A stretch of DNA of 37,149 nucleotides. It comes from Chloroflexota bacterium (GTDB taxonomy: Bacteria > Chloroflexota > Limnocylindria > Limnocylindrales > CSP1-4). Each line of letters opens with the position of its first letter. Positions within the stretch are counted from its first letter, which is position 1. The stretch spans positions 1-37,149 of the forward strand of contig JALOOH010000003.1 in NCBI GenBank assembly GCA_025454515.1. The letters run 5' to 3'. Both the position numbers and the translations under genes were made by a program. The notes under the pieces were generated by a model. It saw nothing but the letters and a program-made list of their open reading frames with translations, was not told the origin of the DNA and did not search any database. Shown here piece by piece: positions 28,288 to 36,987 of the stretch.

Positions 28288-28303
28288 TAGGAATGCAAGA
28301 GGG

Positions 28304-29143
28304 ATGAGCGACGAGGGCATGCCGATGACGGAGCGGGAGACGACGGTGCGGGCCGACGGCGCCGCGGCGGCCGACGACGCCGCGATGGAGGCGGCCACGG
28401 CCCGGGAGCCCCACCTGCCGACGCCGCCGTGGCGCAGCGACGTCCAGCGCCGTGCGCGCCGCGGCCCGGCGCCGCAGCTGGACCGCGAGCGGATCGTGGC
28501 CGCCGCGCTGCGGATCATCGACGCGGAGGGCGTGGACGCCCTGTCCCTCCGTCGCCTGGCCGACGACCTGCGCGTGACGCCGATGTCGCTCTACTGGCAC
28601 GTGGCGGACAAGGCCGAGCTGCTCGAGCTCGTGGGCCATGCCGTGCTCGCGGAGATCGAACTGCCGGATCGGGCCGGCGACTGGCAGGCGCAGCTGCGCG
28701 ACGTCCATCGCGCCATGTTCGACGCCTTCCTTCGGCACCCGAACGCGACGGACCTGCTCATCGGGCGGGCGCGGTTCGGTCCGGGCGGCCTGGCGACCTT
28801 CGAGCGGATCCTCGAGATCCTCCTCGACGCCGGCTTCACGCCCGTCGACGCCTTCGACGCGTACCAGTCGCTCTACCTGTTCTCCCTCGGGTTCATGGCG
28901 ACGTCCACCCGGAGCCCCGAGTTCGTCGCGGTCCAGCGAGCCGGCGCGGCGTACATGGCCACGCTCCCGGCCGAGCGGTTCCCGGCGATCCGCGCGGTGA
29001 CGCCGACGATCGGGCGGCGATCGCTCGACGAGCAGTTCGCGGTCGGCCTCGACGTCGTCATCGCGGGGGTCGCCGCGCGGCGGGCGGCGGCAGTGGCAGC
29101 CGACGGCGGCGTGGCTGGCGAAGGGACGCGGGGCGCACGATGA
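28304..29143 (+). CDS. TetR/AcrR family regulator
   Basis: LDRERIVAAALRIIDAEGVDALSLRRLADDLRVTPMSLYWHVADKAELLELV with TetR C-terminal domain. Confidence 0.9.
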   Translation: MSDEGMPMTERETTVRADGAAAADDAAMEAATAREPHLPTPPWRSDVQRRARRGPAPQLDRERIVAAALRIIDAEGVDALSLRRLADDLRVTPMSLYWHVADKAELLELVGHAVLAEIELPDRAGDWQAQLRDVHRAMFDAFLRHPNATDLLIGRARFGPGGLATFERILEILLDAGFTPVDAFDAYQSLYLFSLGFMATSTRSPEFVAVQRAGAAYMATLPAERFPAIRAVTPTIGRRSLDEQFAVGLDVVIAGVAARRAAAVAADGGVAGEGTRGAR

Positions 29144-30108
29144 GGGCGCGCCCGACAGCGCTCACGCCCGACGCCCTGGCTCGTGCCCTCGCGCGACCGG
29201 AGCCCTTCGCGGGCCACGACGCGCCGTTCTGGGACGACCCCTGGATCGCCCGCGGGATGCTCGCCGCGCACCTCGATCCGGACACCGATGCCGCGAGCAG
29301 GCGGCCGGACGCGATCGACCGGATCGTCGCGCACCTCGCGGGCGCATTCCCGCTCCGCCGGGGGGACACGCTCATCGACCTGGGGTGCGGACCGGGGCTG
29401 TACGCCGAACGTTTCGCGGCGCGCGGCGTCGGCGTGACCGGGATCGACCTGTCGGCGGGCTCGATCGCCCATGCCGTCGCGTCCGCCCGAGCGGGGAGAC
29501 TCCCGATCGACTACCGCGTCGCGGACTACACGACCGAGGGACTCGGCGGCCCGTTCGATGCCGCCGTCCTCATCTACCTCGATGTCGGCGTCCTGCCCGA
29601 CGGCCCGCGCGACCGGCTGCTCGACGCGGTCCAGGCGGCGCTGCGCCCCGGCGGGGCCTTCGCCTTCGACGTCCATGCGCCGCCCCGCCACCGCCCCCCG
29701 GACGGCGGGATCGGGGTGTGGCGCTCGGAGGGTGGCTTCTGGCGCCCCGGCCCCCACCTGGTCGTCGAGACCACCTATCGGTTCGGCGCCGACCTGGACC
29801 TCGCACAGCACGCGGTCGTCGACGCCGACCGCATCACGACCTACCGCGTGTGGGACCGCGCGTACGCCCTCGCCGACCTCCGCGCGCTCCTCCGACGGCA
29901 CGGGCTCGCAGTGGAGCACGCATGGGAGGACCTCGCGGGGACGCCGCGCCGCCGGTCGTCGCCCACGCTGGGGATCGTGGCGCGTCGTGTGCGAGGCCGC
30001 GGGCGCGGCCCCCGCTCCTACCCGGCCGCGGGGACCGGCGCCTCGGCGATCGGGAACTCCACGACCGTCCGGATCCGCTCGGGCGGCGTGTCCGGCTCGC
30101 TCAGGTAG
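29140..30108 (+). CDS. SAM-dependent class I methyltransferase
   Basis: DTLIDLGCGPGLYAERFAARGVGVTGIDLS; ATGA overlap with the TetR gene; C-terminus overlaps a convergent gene. Confidence 0.87.
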   Translation: MRARPTALTPDALARALARPEPFAGHDAPFWDDPWIARGMLAAHLDPDTDAASRRPDAIDRIVAHLAGAFPLRRGDTLIDLGCGPGLYAERFAARGVGVTGIDLSAGSIAHAVASARAGRLPIDYRVADYTTEGLGGPFDAAVLIYLDVGVLPDGPRDRLLDAVQAALRPGGAFAFDVHAPPRHRPPDGGIGVWRSEGGFWRPGPHLVVETTYRFGADLDLAQHAVVDADRITTYRVWDRAYALADLRALLRRHGLAVEHAWEDLAGTPRRRSSPTLGIVARRVRGRGRGPRSYPAAGTGASAIGNSTTVRIRSGGVSGSLR

Positions 30109-30503
30109 ACCTCGCGCGGCGGGCCCACGACGGTCACGGAGCTCGCTTCCACCCACGCCATCATCGCCGAGTACGCGGCGCCGATCGTGTCGTACGGGCC
30201 CACGTGCAGGAGCGTGGCGAACGTGCCCGCGGGCAGCTCCGTCACCGCCCAGCCCTCCGGGGCGCCGACCGCGCGCGCCACCGGCGCGCAGACCTCGATG
30301 TCGAAGGGATCGTCGTCCGACGGCATCCCGTGGTAGATGACGAACGGCGGCCCGCTCGGCTGCGCGCCGTGGGCCCCGGCGTACCCGTACACCTCGCCGA
30401 ACGCCTGCGCCATCGCCGGGCCGATCCCGGACAGGCGGACCGATCTGCGTCGGGAGATGACGAGGATCGCGTCGCGGTGCCCGACCTTGACCTCGTGTTC
30501 CAT
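30018..30503 (-). CDS. GyrI-like/AraC-type effector-binding domain protein
   Basis: VFGEVYGYAGAHGAQPSGPPFVIYHGM-type region and DIEVCAPVARAV...LPAGTFATLLHVGPYDTIGAAYSAMMAWVE. Confidence 0.85.
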   Translation of the reverse strand: MEHEVKVGHRDAILVISRRRSVRLSGIGPAMAQAFGEVYGYAGAHGAQPSGPPFVIYHGMPSDDDPFDIEVCAPVARAVGAPEGWAVTELPAGTFATLLHVGPYDTIGAAYSAMMAWVEASSVTVVGPPREVYLSEPDTPPERIRTVVEFPIAEAPVPAAG

Positions 30504-30773
30504 CGTGCGGCCCTCGTGGTGCGTCCCGCGGGCACGGCCGACCCGGCGGCGCCGCGGCGGGTGACCGGGCCATCGTGTTCCCCCGGCCGGCCCACTGCCA
30601 GAGCCTTCGGGACCGAAGTCCGCCTCGTCGCGTGAGGGGAGTGACGGCGTCGCCCGGGATTCGGGGAGCCGTGTCGGGCCGGGGCGCCGCGCCCGTCGCC
30701 GGAACGGTCTGGTCGGCGCGCCGGCGGGCGGCTACGCTCGCCGCGACATCAGCCCGACCGGAGGCATCGGATC

Positions 30774-31439
30774 ATGGACGACGCGATCAGCCCGCGGGAC
30801 TTCCACGAGGCCGGGGGAACGGAGGACTGGCGGGTCCTGGGCGAAGGCGCCTGCGCATTCTTCCGCACCGGGACGTTCGCCGACGCCGTCGGCCTGGTGG
30901 AGGCGGTCGGTCGCCTGCCCGGGATCGACGCCCATCGCCCCGCGATCGACGTGCGCGACGGCGGGGTCACCGTCCGGCTCGTCACCTACGAGGACGGGTA
31001 CTTCGGCATGTCCCGGCGCGACGTGGAGACGGCGCGCGCGATCTCGGCGGTCGCGCGGGATCTCGGTCTCCCGTCCGACCCGTCGGCGGTCCAGACGCTG
31101 CTGGTCATCCCGGGGGCGCCGGACACCGCCGCCGTCATGCCCTTCTGGCGGGCGCTCCTCGGCTACGAGCCGCGCGCCGACAGCCCCGAGGAGGATCTCG
31201 TGGACCCGGGGGACCGCGGGCCGGCTTTCTGGTTCGAGGGGATGCGCGAGCCGCGGGCGGGCGGCGGCGGCGCGATCCACGTGGCGGTGTGTGTCCCCTA
31301 CGATCGGGCCGAGGCCCGCGTGGCGGCCGCGCTGGCGGCGGGCGGAACGCTCGTGCGCGACGCGTACGCGCCCGCGTGGTGGACGCTCGCCGACGCGGCA
31401 GGGAACGAAGCGGACATCTCGACCACGATGGGCCGGTGA
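30774..31439 (+). CDS. Pterin-4a-carbinolamine dehydratase-like domain fused to a VOC (glyoxalase-like) domain
   Basis: FFRTGTFADAVGLVEAVGRLPGIDAHRPAIDVRDGGVTVRL; C-terminal VOC pattern with AAGGTLVRDAYAPAWWTLADAAGNEADI. Confidence 0.75.
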   Translation: MDDAISPRDFHEAGGTEDWRVLGEGACAFFRTGTFADAVGLVEAVGRLPGIDAHRPAIDVRDGGVTVRLVTYEDGYFGMSRRDVETARAISAVARDLGLPSDPSAVQTLLVIPGAPDTAAVMPFWRALLGYEPRADSPEEDLVDPGDRGPAFWFEGMREPRAGGGGAIHVAVCVPYDRAEARVAAALAAGGTLVRDAYAPAWWTLADAAGNEADISTTMGR

Positions 31440-32455
31440 CAGCCCGCCTCGGCCTCGACCGCGCCGCGATCCTCGCGTTCCGCCGGCGCGCGGGCGCGCT
31501 CGACGGCCGCCTCCCGCCCGGGCCGGACTCCCTGCGCCGCGCGGCGTGGGCCGGCCTCCAGGACAGCGTCCCGCGCGCGGCCCTGCTCTCGATCCACGCC
31601 CGGGTCGCCGGGACGTCGCCGACCGCGTGGGAGGATCCGTCGCTCGTCCAGCTGTGGGGCCCCCGGTTCAGCGCCTACGTGGTCGCCGCGGTGGACCTCC
31701 CCGTCTTCTCGCTCGGGCGGCTCCCGGAGGAGGGTGCCCGGCTCCGCCGGGCGGAGGGGACGGCGGACCGCCTCGACGCGTTCCTCGCGGGCCGCCGCAT
31801 GCCGTACGGCGAGGCGGGGCGCGGCCTGGGCCACCACGGGAACATGCTCCGCTACGCCGCTCCGACCGGCCGCGTCCTCATCCGCTGGGACGGCGCCCGT
31901 CCGCCGACCGTCTGGACCGTGCCGCCGCCCGTGACCTCTGCGGACGAGGCCCGGCGCGAGCTCGCGCGCCGATACCTGCACGTCTTCGGGCCCACCACGC
32001 CGGCGTCGTTCGTGGAGTGGGCGGGCATCCGCCCACCGCGCGGCCGCTCGCCGTTCGGCCCGCTCGCGGCCGAGCTCGTGCCGGTCCGCACGCCCATCGG
32101 CGACGCGTGGATCCTCGCCGCCGACGAGGCCGCGTTCCGTCAGCCGCCCGGCCCGGCGGCGCCCGCCCGCCTCCTCCCGAGCGGCGACGCGCACTCCCTG
32201 CTCCAGGGCGCGGACCGCGCGCTCCTCGTCCCCGACGCGGCCCGGCGCGGCGAGCTCTGGACCCCGCGGGTGTGGCCCGGCGCGATCCTCGTCGACGGCG
32301 AGGTGGCCGGGACGTGGCGGCGGGCGCACGCGTCGGTGGCGCTCCGTGCCTGGCGCCCGCTCACGGGCGCGGAGCGCGAGGCCGTGGAGGCCGAGGCGGC
32401 GTCGCTGCCCCTGCCGGGCCTCGACCGCGCGATCACCCTGGCGTGGGCCGACTGA
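31436..32455 (+). CDS. Winged-helix DNA-binding domain protein (HTH_42/AlkZ-like)
   Basis: GLQDSVPRAALLSIHARV...LVQLWGPRFSAYVVAAVDLPVFSLGRLP...RRYLHVFGPTTPASFVEWAGI; GTGA overlap. Confidence 0.8.
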   Translation: MTARLGLDRAAILAFRRRAGALDGRLPPGPDSLRRAAWAGLQDSVPRAALLSIHARVAGTSPTAWEDPSLVQLWGPRFSAYVVAAVDLPVFSLGRLPEEGARLRRAEGTADRLDAFLAGRRMPYGEAGRGLGHHGNMLRYAAPTGRVLIRWDGARPPTVWTVPPPVTSADEARRELARRYLHVFGPTTPASFVEWAGIRPPRGRSPFGPLAAELVPVRTPIGDAWILAADEAAFRQPPGPAAPARLLPSGDAHSLLQGADRALLVPDAARRGELWTPRVWPGAILVDGEVAGTWRRAHASVALRAWRPLTGAEREAVEAEAASLPLPGLDRAITLAWAD

Positions 32456-32474
32456 CGAGACACGGAGGCGCGCG

Positions 32475-33068
32475 ATGGGGAAGCTGGTCTACTGCCTGAA
32501 CGTCTCGCTCGACGGCTTCGTGGCGGCCGCCGACGGGGACCTCGCGTGGGGCTCGGTGGACGACGAGCTGCACGCGTGGTTCAACGACCGGGAGCAGCGG
32601 CTGGATGCGTCCCTCTACGGGCGGCGACTGTACGAGCTGATGGCGGCGTACTGGCCGACCGCCGACGCCGATCCCGCGGCGACCGCCACGATGCGCGAGT
32701 TCGCCCGGATCTGGCTCGAGACGCCCAAGATCGTCTTCTCCACGTCGCTCCGGTCCGTCGCGTGGAACAGCCGGCTCGTCGCCGGCGACGTCGGGGAGCG
32801 GCTCGCCGAGGTGCGCGCAGAGTTCCCCGGCGACCTGGGCGTCGGAGGCCCGGATCTTGCCGCCCGGTTCATCGAACGTGGGCTCGTGGACGAGTACCTG
32901 CTCCTCGTCCACCCGGTGATCCTCGGGGCGGGCACGCCGCTGTTCCCGGCGCTCCGCGACCCGATCCGCCTGCGGCTCGTCGAGACGCGGACGTTCCGCT
33001 CCGGCGTGGTCCTCGTCCGGTACGAGGCGGACCGCGACCCTGCGTCTCGGACTCGATCAGCTCCGTGA
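32475..33068 (+). CDS. RibD C-terminal/dihydrofolate-reductase-like protein
   Basis: LVYCLNVSLDGFVAAADGDLAW, GRRLYELMAAYWP, PKIVFSTSL, VGGPDLAARFIERGLVDEYLLLVHPVILGAGTPLF. Confidence 0.9.
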   Translation: MGKLVYCLNVSLDGFVAAADGDLAWGSVDDELHAWFNDREQRLDASLYGRRLYELMAAYWPTADADPAATATMREFARIWLETPKIVFSTSLRSVAWNSRLVAGDVGERLAEVRAEFPGDLGVGGPDLAARFIERGLVDEYLLLVHPVILGAGTPLFPALRDPIRLRLVETRTFRSGVVLVRYEADRDPASRTRSAP

Positions 33069-33245
33069 TCCGGCGGACGCTGTTCTCCATGGGCATCTCG
33101 GGTCGAGCGGGTTCGGAGTCCCGGGGATGTCCACGCATCCGATCCCCTCCGGGTCGAGCTCGGCCGCCGGGGACGCGGGGCCGCTTCCCGAGGCGTGCAG
33201 CCTGCGCGCGGCGGCCGCGAGTGGGAAGTCCGGATCGTGGACGGT
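33055..33245 (-). pseudogene. Candidate degraded gene fragment (unknown family)
   Basis: VHDPDFPLAAAARRLHASGSGPASPAAELDPEGIGCVDIPGTPNPLDP in one minus frame, apparently continuing as EMPMENSVRRITELIESETQ in another. Confidence 0.35.
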
Positions 33246-33269
33246 CCGGCCGCGGGTGGGCGAGCGAGA

Positions 33270-33331
33270 GTCAAAGATACTTGACATGATGTCCGCGACA
33301 GCATACATTCCCCATGTCGAACATCTTTGAC
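33270..33331 (+). promoter_or_regulatory. Promoter bracketed by two dyad operators
   Basis: TTGACA (33281-33286) -17 nt- TACATT (33304-33309); GTCAA-N6-TTGAC at 33270-33285 and GTCGA-N6-TTGAC on the minus strand region 33314-33331. Confidence 0.75.
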
Positions 33332-33344
33332 ATGGAGCAGCGGG

Positions 33345-33773
33345 ATGACGTTCGGGGAGAAGAGCAGCTGGGTCGAGGTGTTCGTCGCGGTGCCGACGTT
33401 CCTCGTCTACCTCGCGCTGGTCGTGCCACAGGTGCTCGGCCAGCCGATCGCCGAGGTCGCGTGGGTCGGGCCGATGATCTTCGCCATCGTCGGCTTCGTC
33501 GTCGCGAACGTCCTCGGCAACGTCGTGGCCGCCGCCTCCAACCCCCGGGAGGCGGACGTGACCGACGAGCGCGACCGGGAGATCCACCGCGTCGGGAAGC
33601 GCTTCGGCGACTGGCTGGTGATCGCCGGCGCGAGCGTCGCGCTGGTGCTCTCGATGGCCATGGCCGAGCAGTTCTGGATCGCCAACGCCATCTACCTCGG
33701 CGGCATGGCGGCGTCGACCGTCACCGCGTTCACGAAGATCGCGGCCTACCACGGGTCGTTCCAGCGATGGTGA
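33345..33773 (+). CDS. Four-TM membrane protein cotranscribed with an XRE regulator
   Basis: 143-residue reading frame; WVEVFVAVPTFLVYLALVVPQVLG...VTDERDREIHRVGKRFGDWLVIAGASVALVLSMA. Confidence 0.8.
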   Translation: MTFGEKSSWVEVFVAVPTFLVYLALVVPQVLGQPIAEVAWVGPMIFAIVGFVVANVLGNVVAAASNPREADVTDERDREIHRVGKRFGDWLVIAGASVALVLSMAMAEQFWIANAIYLGGMAASTVTAFTKIAAYHGSFQRW

Positions 33774-33991
33774 AGCCCACTCGCGTCACGAACTCGATCC
33801 GTGCTCTCCGGTTCGCGGCCGGCGAGATGACCCAGGCGGAGCTCGCCGACCGGGTCGGTGTGACCCGTCAGACGATCATCGCGATCGAGCAGGGCCGGTA
33901 CTCGCCGACGCTCGAGATGGCCTTCCGGATCGCGCGGGTCCTCCGCATGCCGCTCGACGAGGTCTTCGGATACCCGGAGGGGCCGGAGTGA
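33767..33991 (+). CDS. XRE-family HTH regulator (small, 74 aa)
   Basis: IRALRFAAGEMTQAELADRVGVTRQTIIAIEQGRYSPTLEMAFRIARVLRMPLDEVFGY. Confidence 0.93.
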   Translation: MVKPTRVTNSIRALRFAAGEMTQAELADRVGVTRQTIIAIEQGRYSPTLEMAFRIARVLRMPLDEVFGYPEGPE

Positions 33992-34067
33992 CCGCGAGGA
34001 TCGGCCGCCCGCCCGCCCCGCGCCCGCGGGCCTCCGGGCTCACCCACACGCGACGCAGGAGAGAGTC

Positions 34068-34544
34068 ATGACCGTCCAGCAGACGCCGCAGAAGAAGCAG
34101 CCCTCGCCGCCGCCGCGATGGTTCGTCCGCACGTTCTGGGTGCTGCACCGCGCGGCGTTCTCGGGCACGCGCGGCCGCTTCGGGCTGCGGCGGGCGACCC
34201 CCGACCAGTGGGGCATGATGCGGCTGCGGACGATCGGGCGACGCTCCGGCGACGAGCGGGTGGCCATCCTGGGCTACGTCGAGGACGGCCCCGACCTGGT
34301 CACCCTGGCGATGAACGGCTGGGGCGACCCGGAGCCGGCGTGGTGGCTCAACCTGCAGTCGCACCCGGACGCGGTCGTGGACCTGCCCGGCGGGTCGCGC
34401 CCGGTCCGCGGGCGAGCCGCCACCGCCGAGGAGCGGCCGCGGCTCTGGGCGCGGTGGGCGGCGTTCAACGAGGACCTCGACGGCTACGCCGCACGCCGGT
34501 CGCGTGAGACGGCCGTGGTCATCCTCGAGCCGCGGGCCCCGTAG
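34068..34544 (+). CDS. Nitroreductase family deazaflavin-dependent oxidoreductase (DDN-like)
   Basis: MRLRTIGRRSGDERVAILGYVEDGPDLVTLAMNGWGDPEPAWWLNLQSHPDAVV. Confidence 0.88.
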   Translation: MTVQQTPQKKQPSPPPRWFVRTFWVLHRAAFSGTRGRFGLRRATPDQWGMMRLRTIGRRSGDERVAILGYVEDGPDLVTLAMNGWGDPEPAWWLNLQSHPDAVVDLPGGSRPVRGRAATAEERPRLWARWAAFNEDLDGYAARRSRETAVVILEPRAP

Positions 34545-34568
34545 CGATCTCCGTGGCGGTCCCGATCC

Positions 34569-35219
34569 TCAGCCGGAGCGCTCGCTGTCCCGCGCGCGCT
34601 CCAGTCCGTCGAGGATCAGGTCGAGCCCGAACGCGAACTCCACGTCGTCGTCGTGGACGGCCTCCGCCATGATCCGCTGCGAGTGCGGAAGGGCCCCCCC
34701 GGTCATCGCCTCGAGCAGCGCGGGGTCCGGCATCCCCTGCACCCCGGGGTCGAACAGGTCCCGGGTGAAGCCGAGCACGCGGCTGTCGAGGACGTGGACC
34801 GCCGTGTGCGCGAGCTGGGGCGAGAAGCCGGCCCCCAGGAGGCACCCGGTGACGCCGTCGAGGTACGCGACCATCGGCAGGCGCACCTGCGGCCGGGCGG
34901 CGAACAGGGCGGGCGCCCACGGGTGACGGCGCACGGTCGCGCGGCCGCTCCACGCCCTCCGCCGGAGCGCCTCCTTCCACTCGACGTCGGCGGGCGGCGT
35001 CTCGATCTCGCCCACGAGGAGGTCCGCCATCCCGTCGAGCAGCGCGTCCTTCCCGTCGACGTGGTTGTACAGCGACATCGCCTCCACGCCGAGGGCCTGG
35101 CCGACCCGCCGCATCGTCACGGCGTCCAGACCCTCGGCGTCGGCGACGTCGATCGCCGCGCGCAGCACGCGCTCGCGGTTCAGGGGCTCGCGGCCGGTGC
35201 GGGGGCGACGCGTCATCAC
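34569..35219 (-). CDS. TetR family regulator with TetR_C-like C-terminal domain
   Basis: LNRERVLRAAIDVADAEGLDAVTMRRVGQALGVEAMSLYNHVDGKDALLDGMADLLVGEI. Confidence 0.9.
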   Translation of the reverse strand: MMTRRPRTGREPLNRERVLRAAIDVADAEGLDAVTMRRVGQALGVEAMSLYNHVDGKDALLDGMADLLVGEIETPPADVEWKEALRRRAWSGRATVRRHPWAPALFAARPQVRLPMVAYLDGVTGCLLGAGFSPQLAHTAVHVLDSRVLGFTRDLFDPGVQGMPDPALLEAMTGGALPHSQRIMAEAVHDDDVEFAFGLDLILDGLERARDSERSG

Positions 35220-35230
35220 CCCATTCTAAC

Positions 35231-35241
35231 TTACGTTGTAA
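35231..35241. promoter_or_regulatory. Candidate TetR autoregulatory half-dyad
   Basis: TTAC-gtt-GTAA immediately upstream of the TetR start (minus strand). Confidence 0.45.
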
Positions 35242-35274
35242 ACCTCCGGCCCGGCGTCCCGGTCCGGCGCCCCG

Positions 35275-36089
35275 CTACCCCGCGCGCGCGTCGATGAAGC
35301 GCAGCCAGTTGCGCAGCTCGACCTCGCGGATCGCCGGGTCGATGAGGTCGTCGCCGACGCGGAGCTCGGCGCGCAGGTCGGCCCTCCCCGGGTCCGCGGC
35401 GATGGCCCTCATCTTCGCCGCGTAGTCGGCGACGGCCTCCTCGTCGGGGAAGATGCCCTCCCGCACGAGGGGCTTGGCACGCGCCGCGATGAGGCGCCCC
35501 ATCTCGTGCAGGGTGTACTCGGGGTGGTACTGGGTGGACCAGAAGACGCCGTCGCCCGCCTCGACGATCGCGGCCTGCACGTGGCTGTGCTCGTTGGTCG
35601 CGAGGAGCGGCGTGCCGTCGGGGAGCCGCGTGACCTCGTCGAGATGCATGATGAAGGCGTCGAAACGTCGCGTGCGATCCCCCACTCGCGACCCCGCGGG
35701 TTGGCGGCCACCTCGCCCCCGGCGACCTGCGACGCGAGCTGGATCCCCCAGCAGCTGCCCCAGCAGACCGCCCCTGCCTCCATCAGCTCCGTCGCGAACG
35801 CGATCTGGCCGGCCACGCGCGGGTCGTCCGTCCGGTAGACGGTCAGGTCGGACCCGGTCCAGATGAACCCGTCGAAGTCGGCGATGGATGAGCCCGCCGG
35901 CAGGGCGAAGTCGGGATCGGCGACGAAGACGATCTCGGACGTCGCGTTGGGCGCCTCGCGCCGGAGGAAGTCCCGGAACAGGTCGTGGGGGTGGCCCACG
36001 TCGGAGCGATCGAAGTTCTCGCGGCTGGCGGCCGGGTAGCAGTTGACGATGAGGAACCGGCGAGGCGCCAGGGTGGTGGGCGAGGTCAT
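35275..36089 (-). pseudogene. Class I glutamine amidotransferase, apparently frameshifted by an internal deletion
   Basis: N-terminal part (RRFLIVNCYP...AVCWGSCWGIQLASQVAGGEVAANPRGREWGIARDV) in one frame; C-terminal part (RRFDAFIMHLDEVTRLPDGTPLLATNEHSHVQAAIVEAGDGVFWSTQYHPEYTLHEM) in another. Confidence 0.8.
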
Positions 36090-36883
36090 GCGCGTGCTCC
36101 GAGCTGCGGGAAGTCGGTGATCAGGCCGGCGATGCCCATCCGGGCGAGCCGTGCCATCTCGTCGGGGTCGTTGACCGTGTACGGGTTGAGCCGGATCCCG
36201 CGGGCGATCTGCTCCCCGATCTCCTCGATCGAGACGCGCGTGATCCGCGGGTTGAAGGCCTCGAAGAACGGGTCGCCGAAGTCGATCGGGTCCTCGGGGA
36301 AGAGGCCCAGGATCGCCTGCACCTCGAGATCCGGCCGGCGCTGCCTCACCGCCTTCAGCCACTCGTGTCGGGCGGAGGAGAAGAGCAGGTGGTCGGGGCC
36401 GATCCCCACCTCGTCCGCGAGCGCGAGGACGGCGCCCACCTCGTCGAACGTGTCGTTGGGACGGGGCTGGGCCTTGAGCTCCAGGTTCAGGCGCCAGTCG
36501 AGCTCGAGCGTGAGCTCGAAGGCCTCGCGCAGGGTGGGGACCTTCTCGCCGACGTAGCGATCGAGCTCCGCGCGCGTCACGGCGCCGGCGGCGACCTGCC
36601 CGAAGGGGTCGTCGCGCTCGAACCAGGACCCGGCGTCGAGCGTGCGGATCTCGGCCAGGGTGTACGTCGAGAACGGCGCGGGGACGCGGCCGGGGAACCT
36701 GTCCGCGACGTCGGTCGTGCGCGTCATCGCGTCGTCGTGCATGAGGAAGAGCTGGCCGTCCGCGGAGACCGCCACGTCGGTCTCCCACAGGTCGGCGCCG
36801 ACCGCGTGCGCCTTCCGCGCGGCGGCGAGGGTGTTCTCCGGCGCCAGGCTTCGTGCGCCCCGGTGCGCGATGATCGCGGCCAT
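36086..36883 (-). CDS. Glycerophosphodiester phosphodiesterase
   Basis: IIAHRGARSLAPENTLAAARKAHAVGADLWETDVAVSADGQLFLMHDD. Confidence 0.92.
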   Translation of the reverse strand: MAAIIAHRGARSLAPENTLAAARKAHAVGADLWETDVAVSADGQLFLMHDDAMTRTTDVADRFPGRVPAPFSTYTLAEIRTLDAGSWFERDDPFGQVAAGAVTRAELDRYVGEKVPTLREAFELTLELDWRLNLELKAQPRPNDTFDEVGAVLALADEVGIGPDHLLFSSARHEWLKAVRQRRPDLEVQAILGLFPEDPIDFGDPFFEAFNPRITRVSIEEIGEQIARGIRLNPYTVNDPDEMARLARMGIAGLITDFPQLGARA

Positions 36884-36987
36884 CCTGCTGTCTGGGTGCC
36901 TCCGACGTGCCCGGCGGCCGTGGCGGTCGCTCGTCGCAAGGCTACATGAGGTGCCTGGCGCGGCGGCCGGGCTCGGACCGCGGTCCG

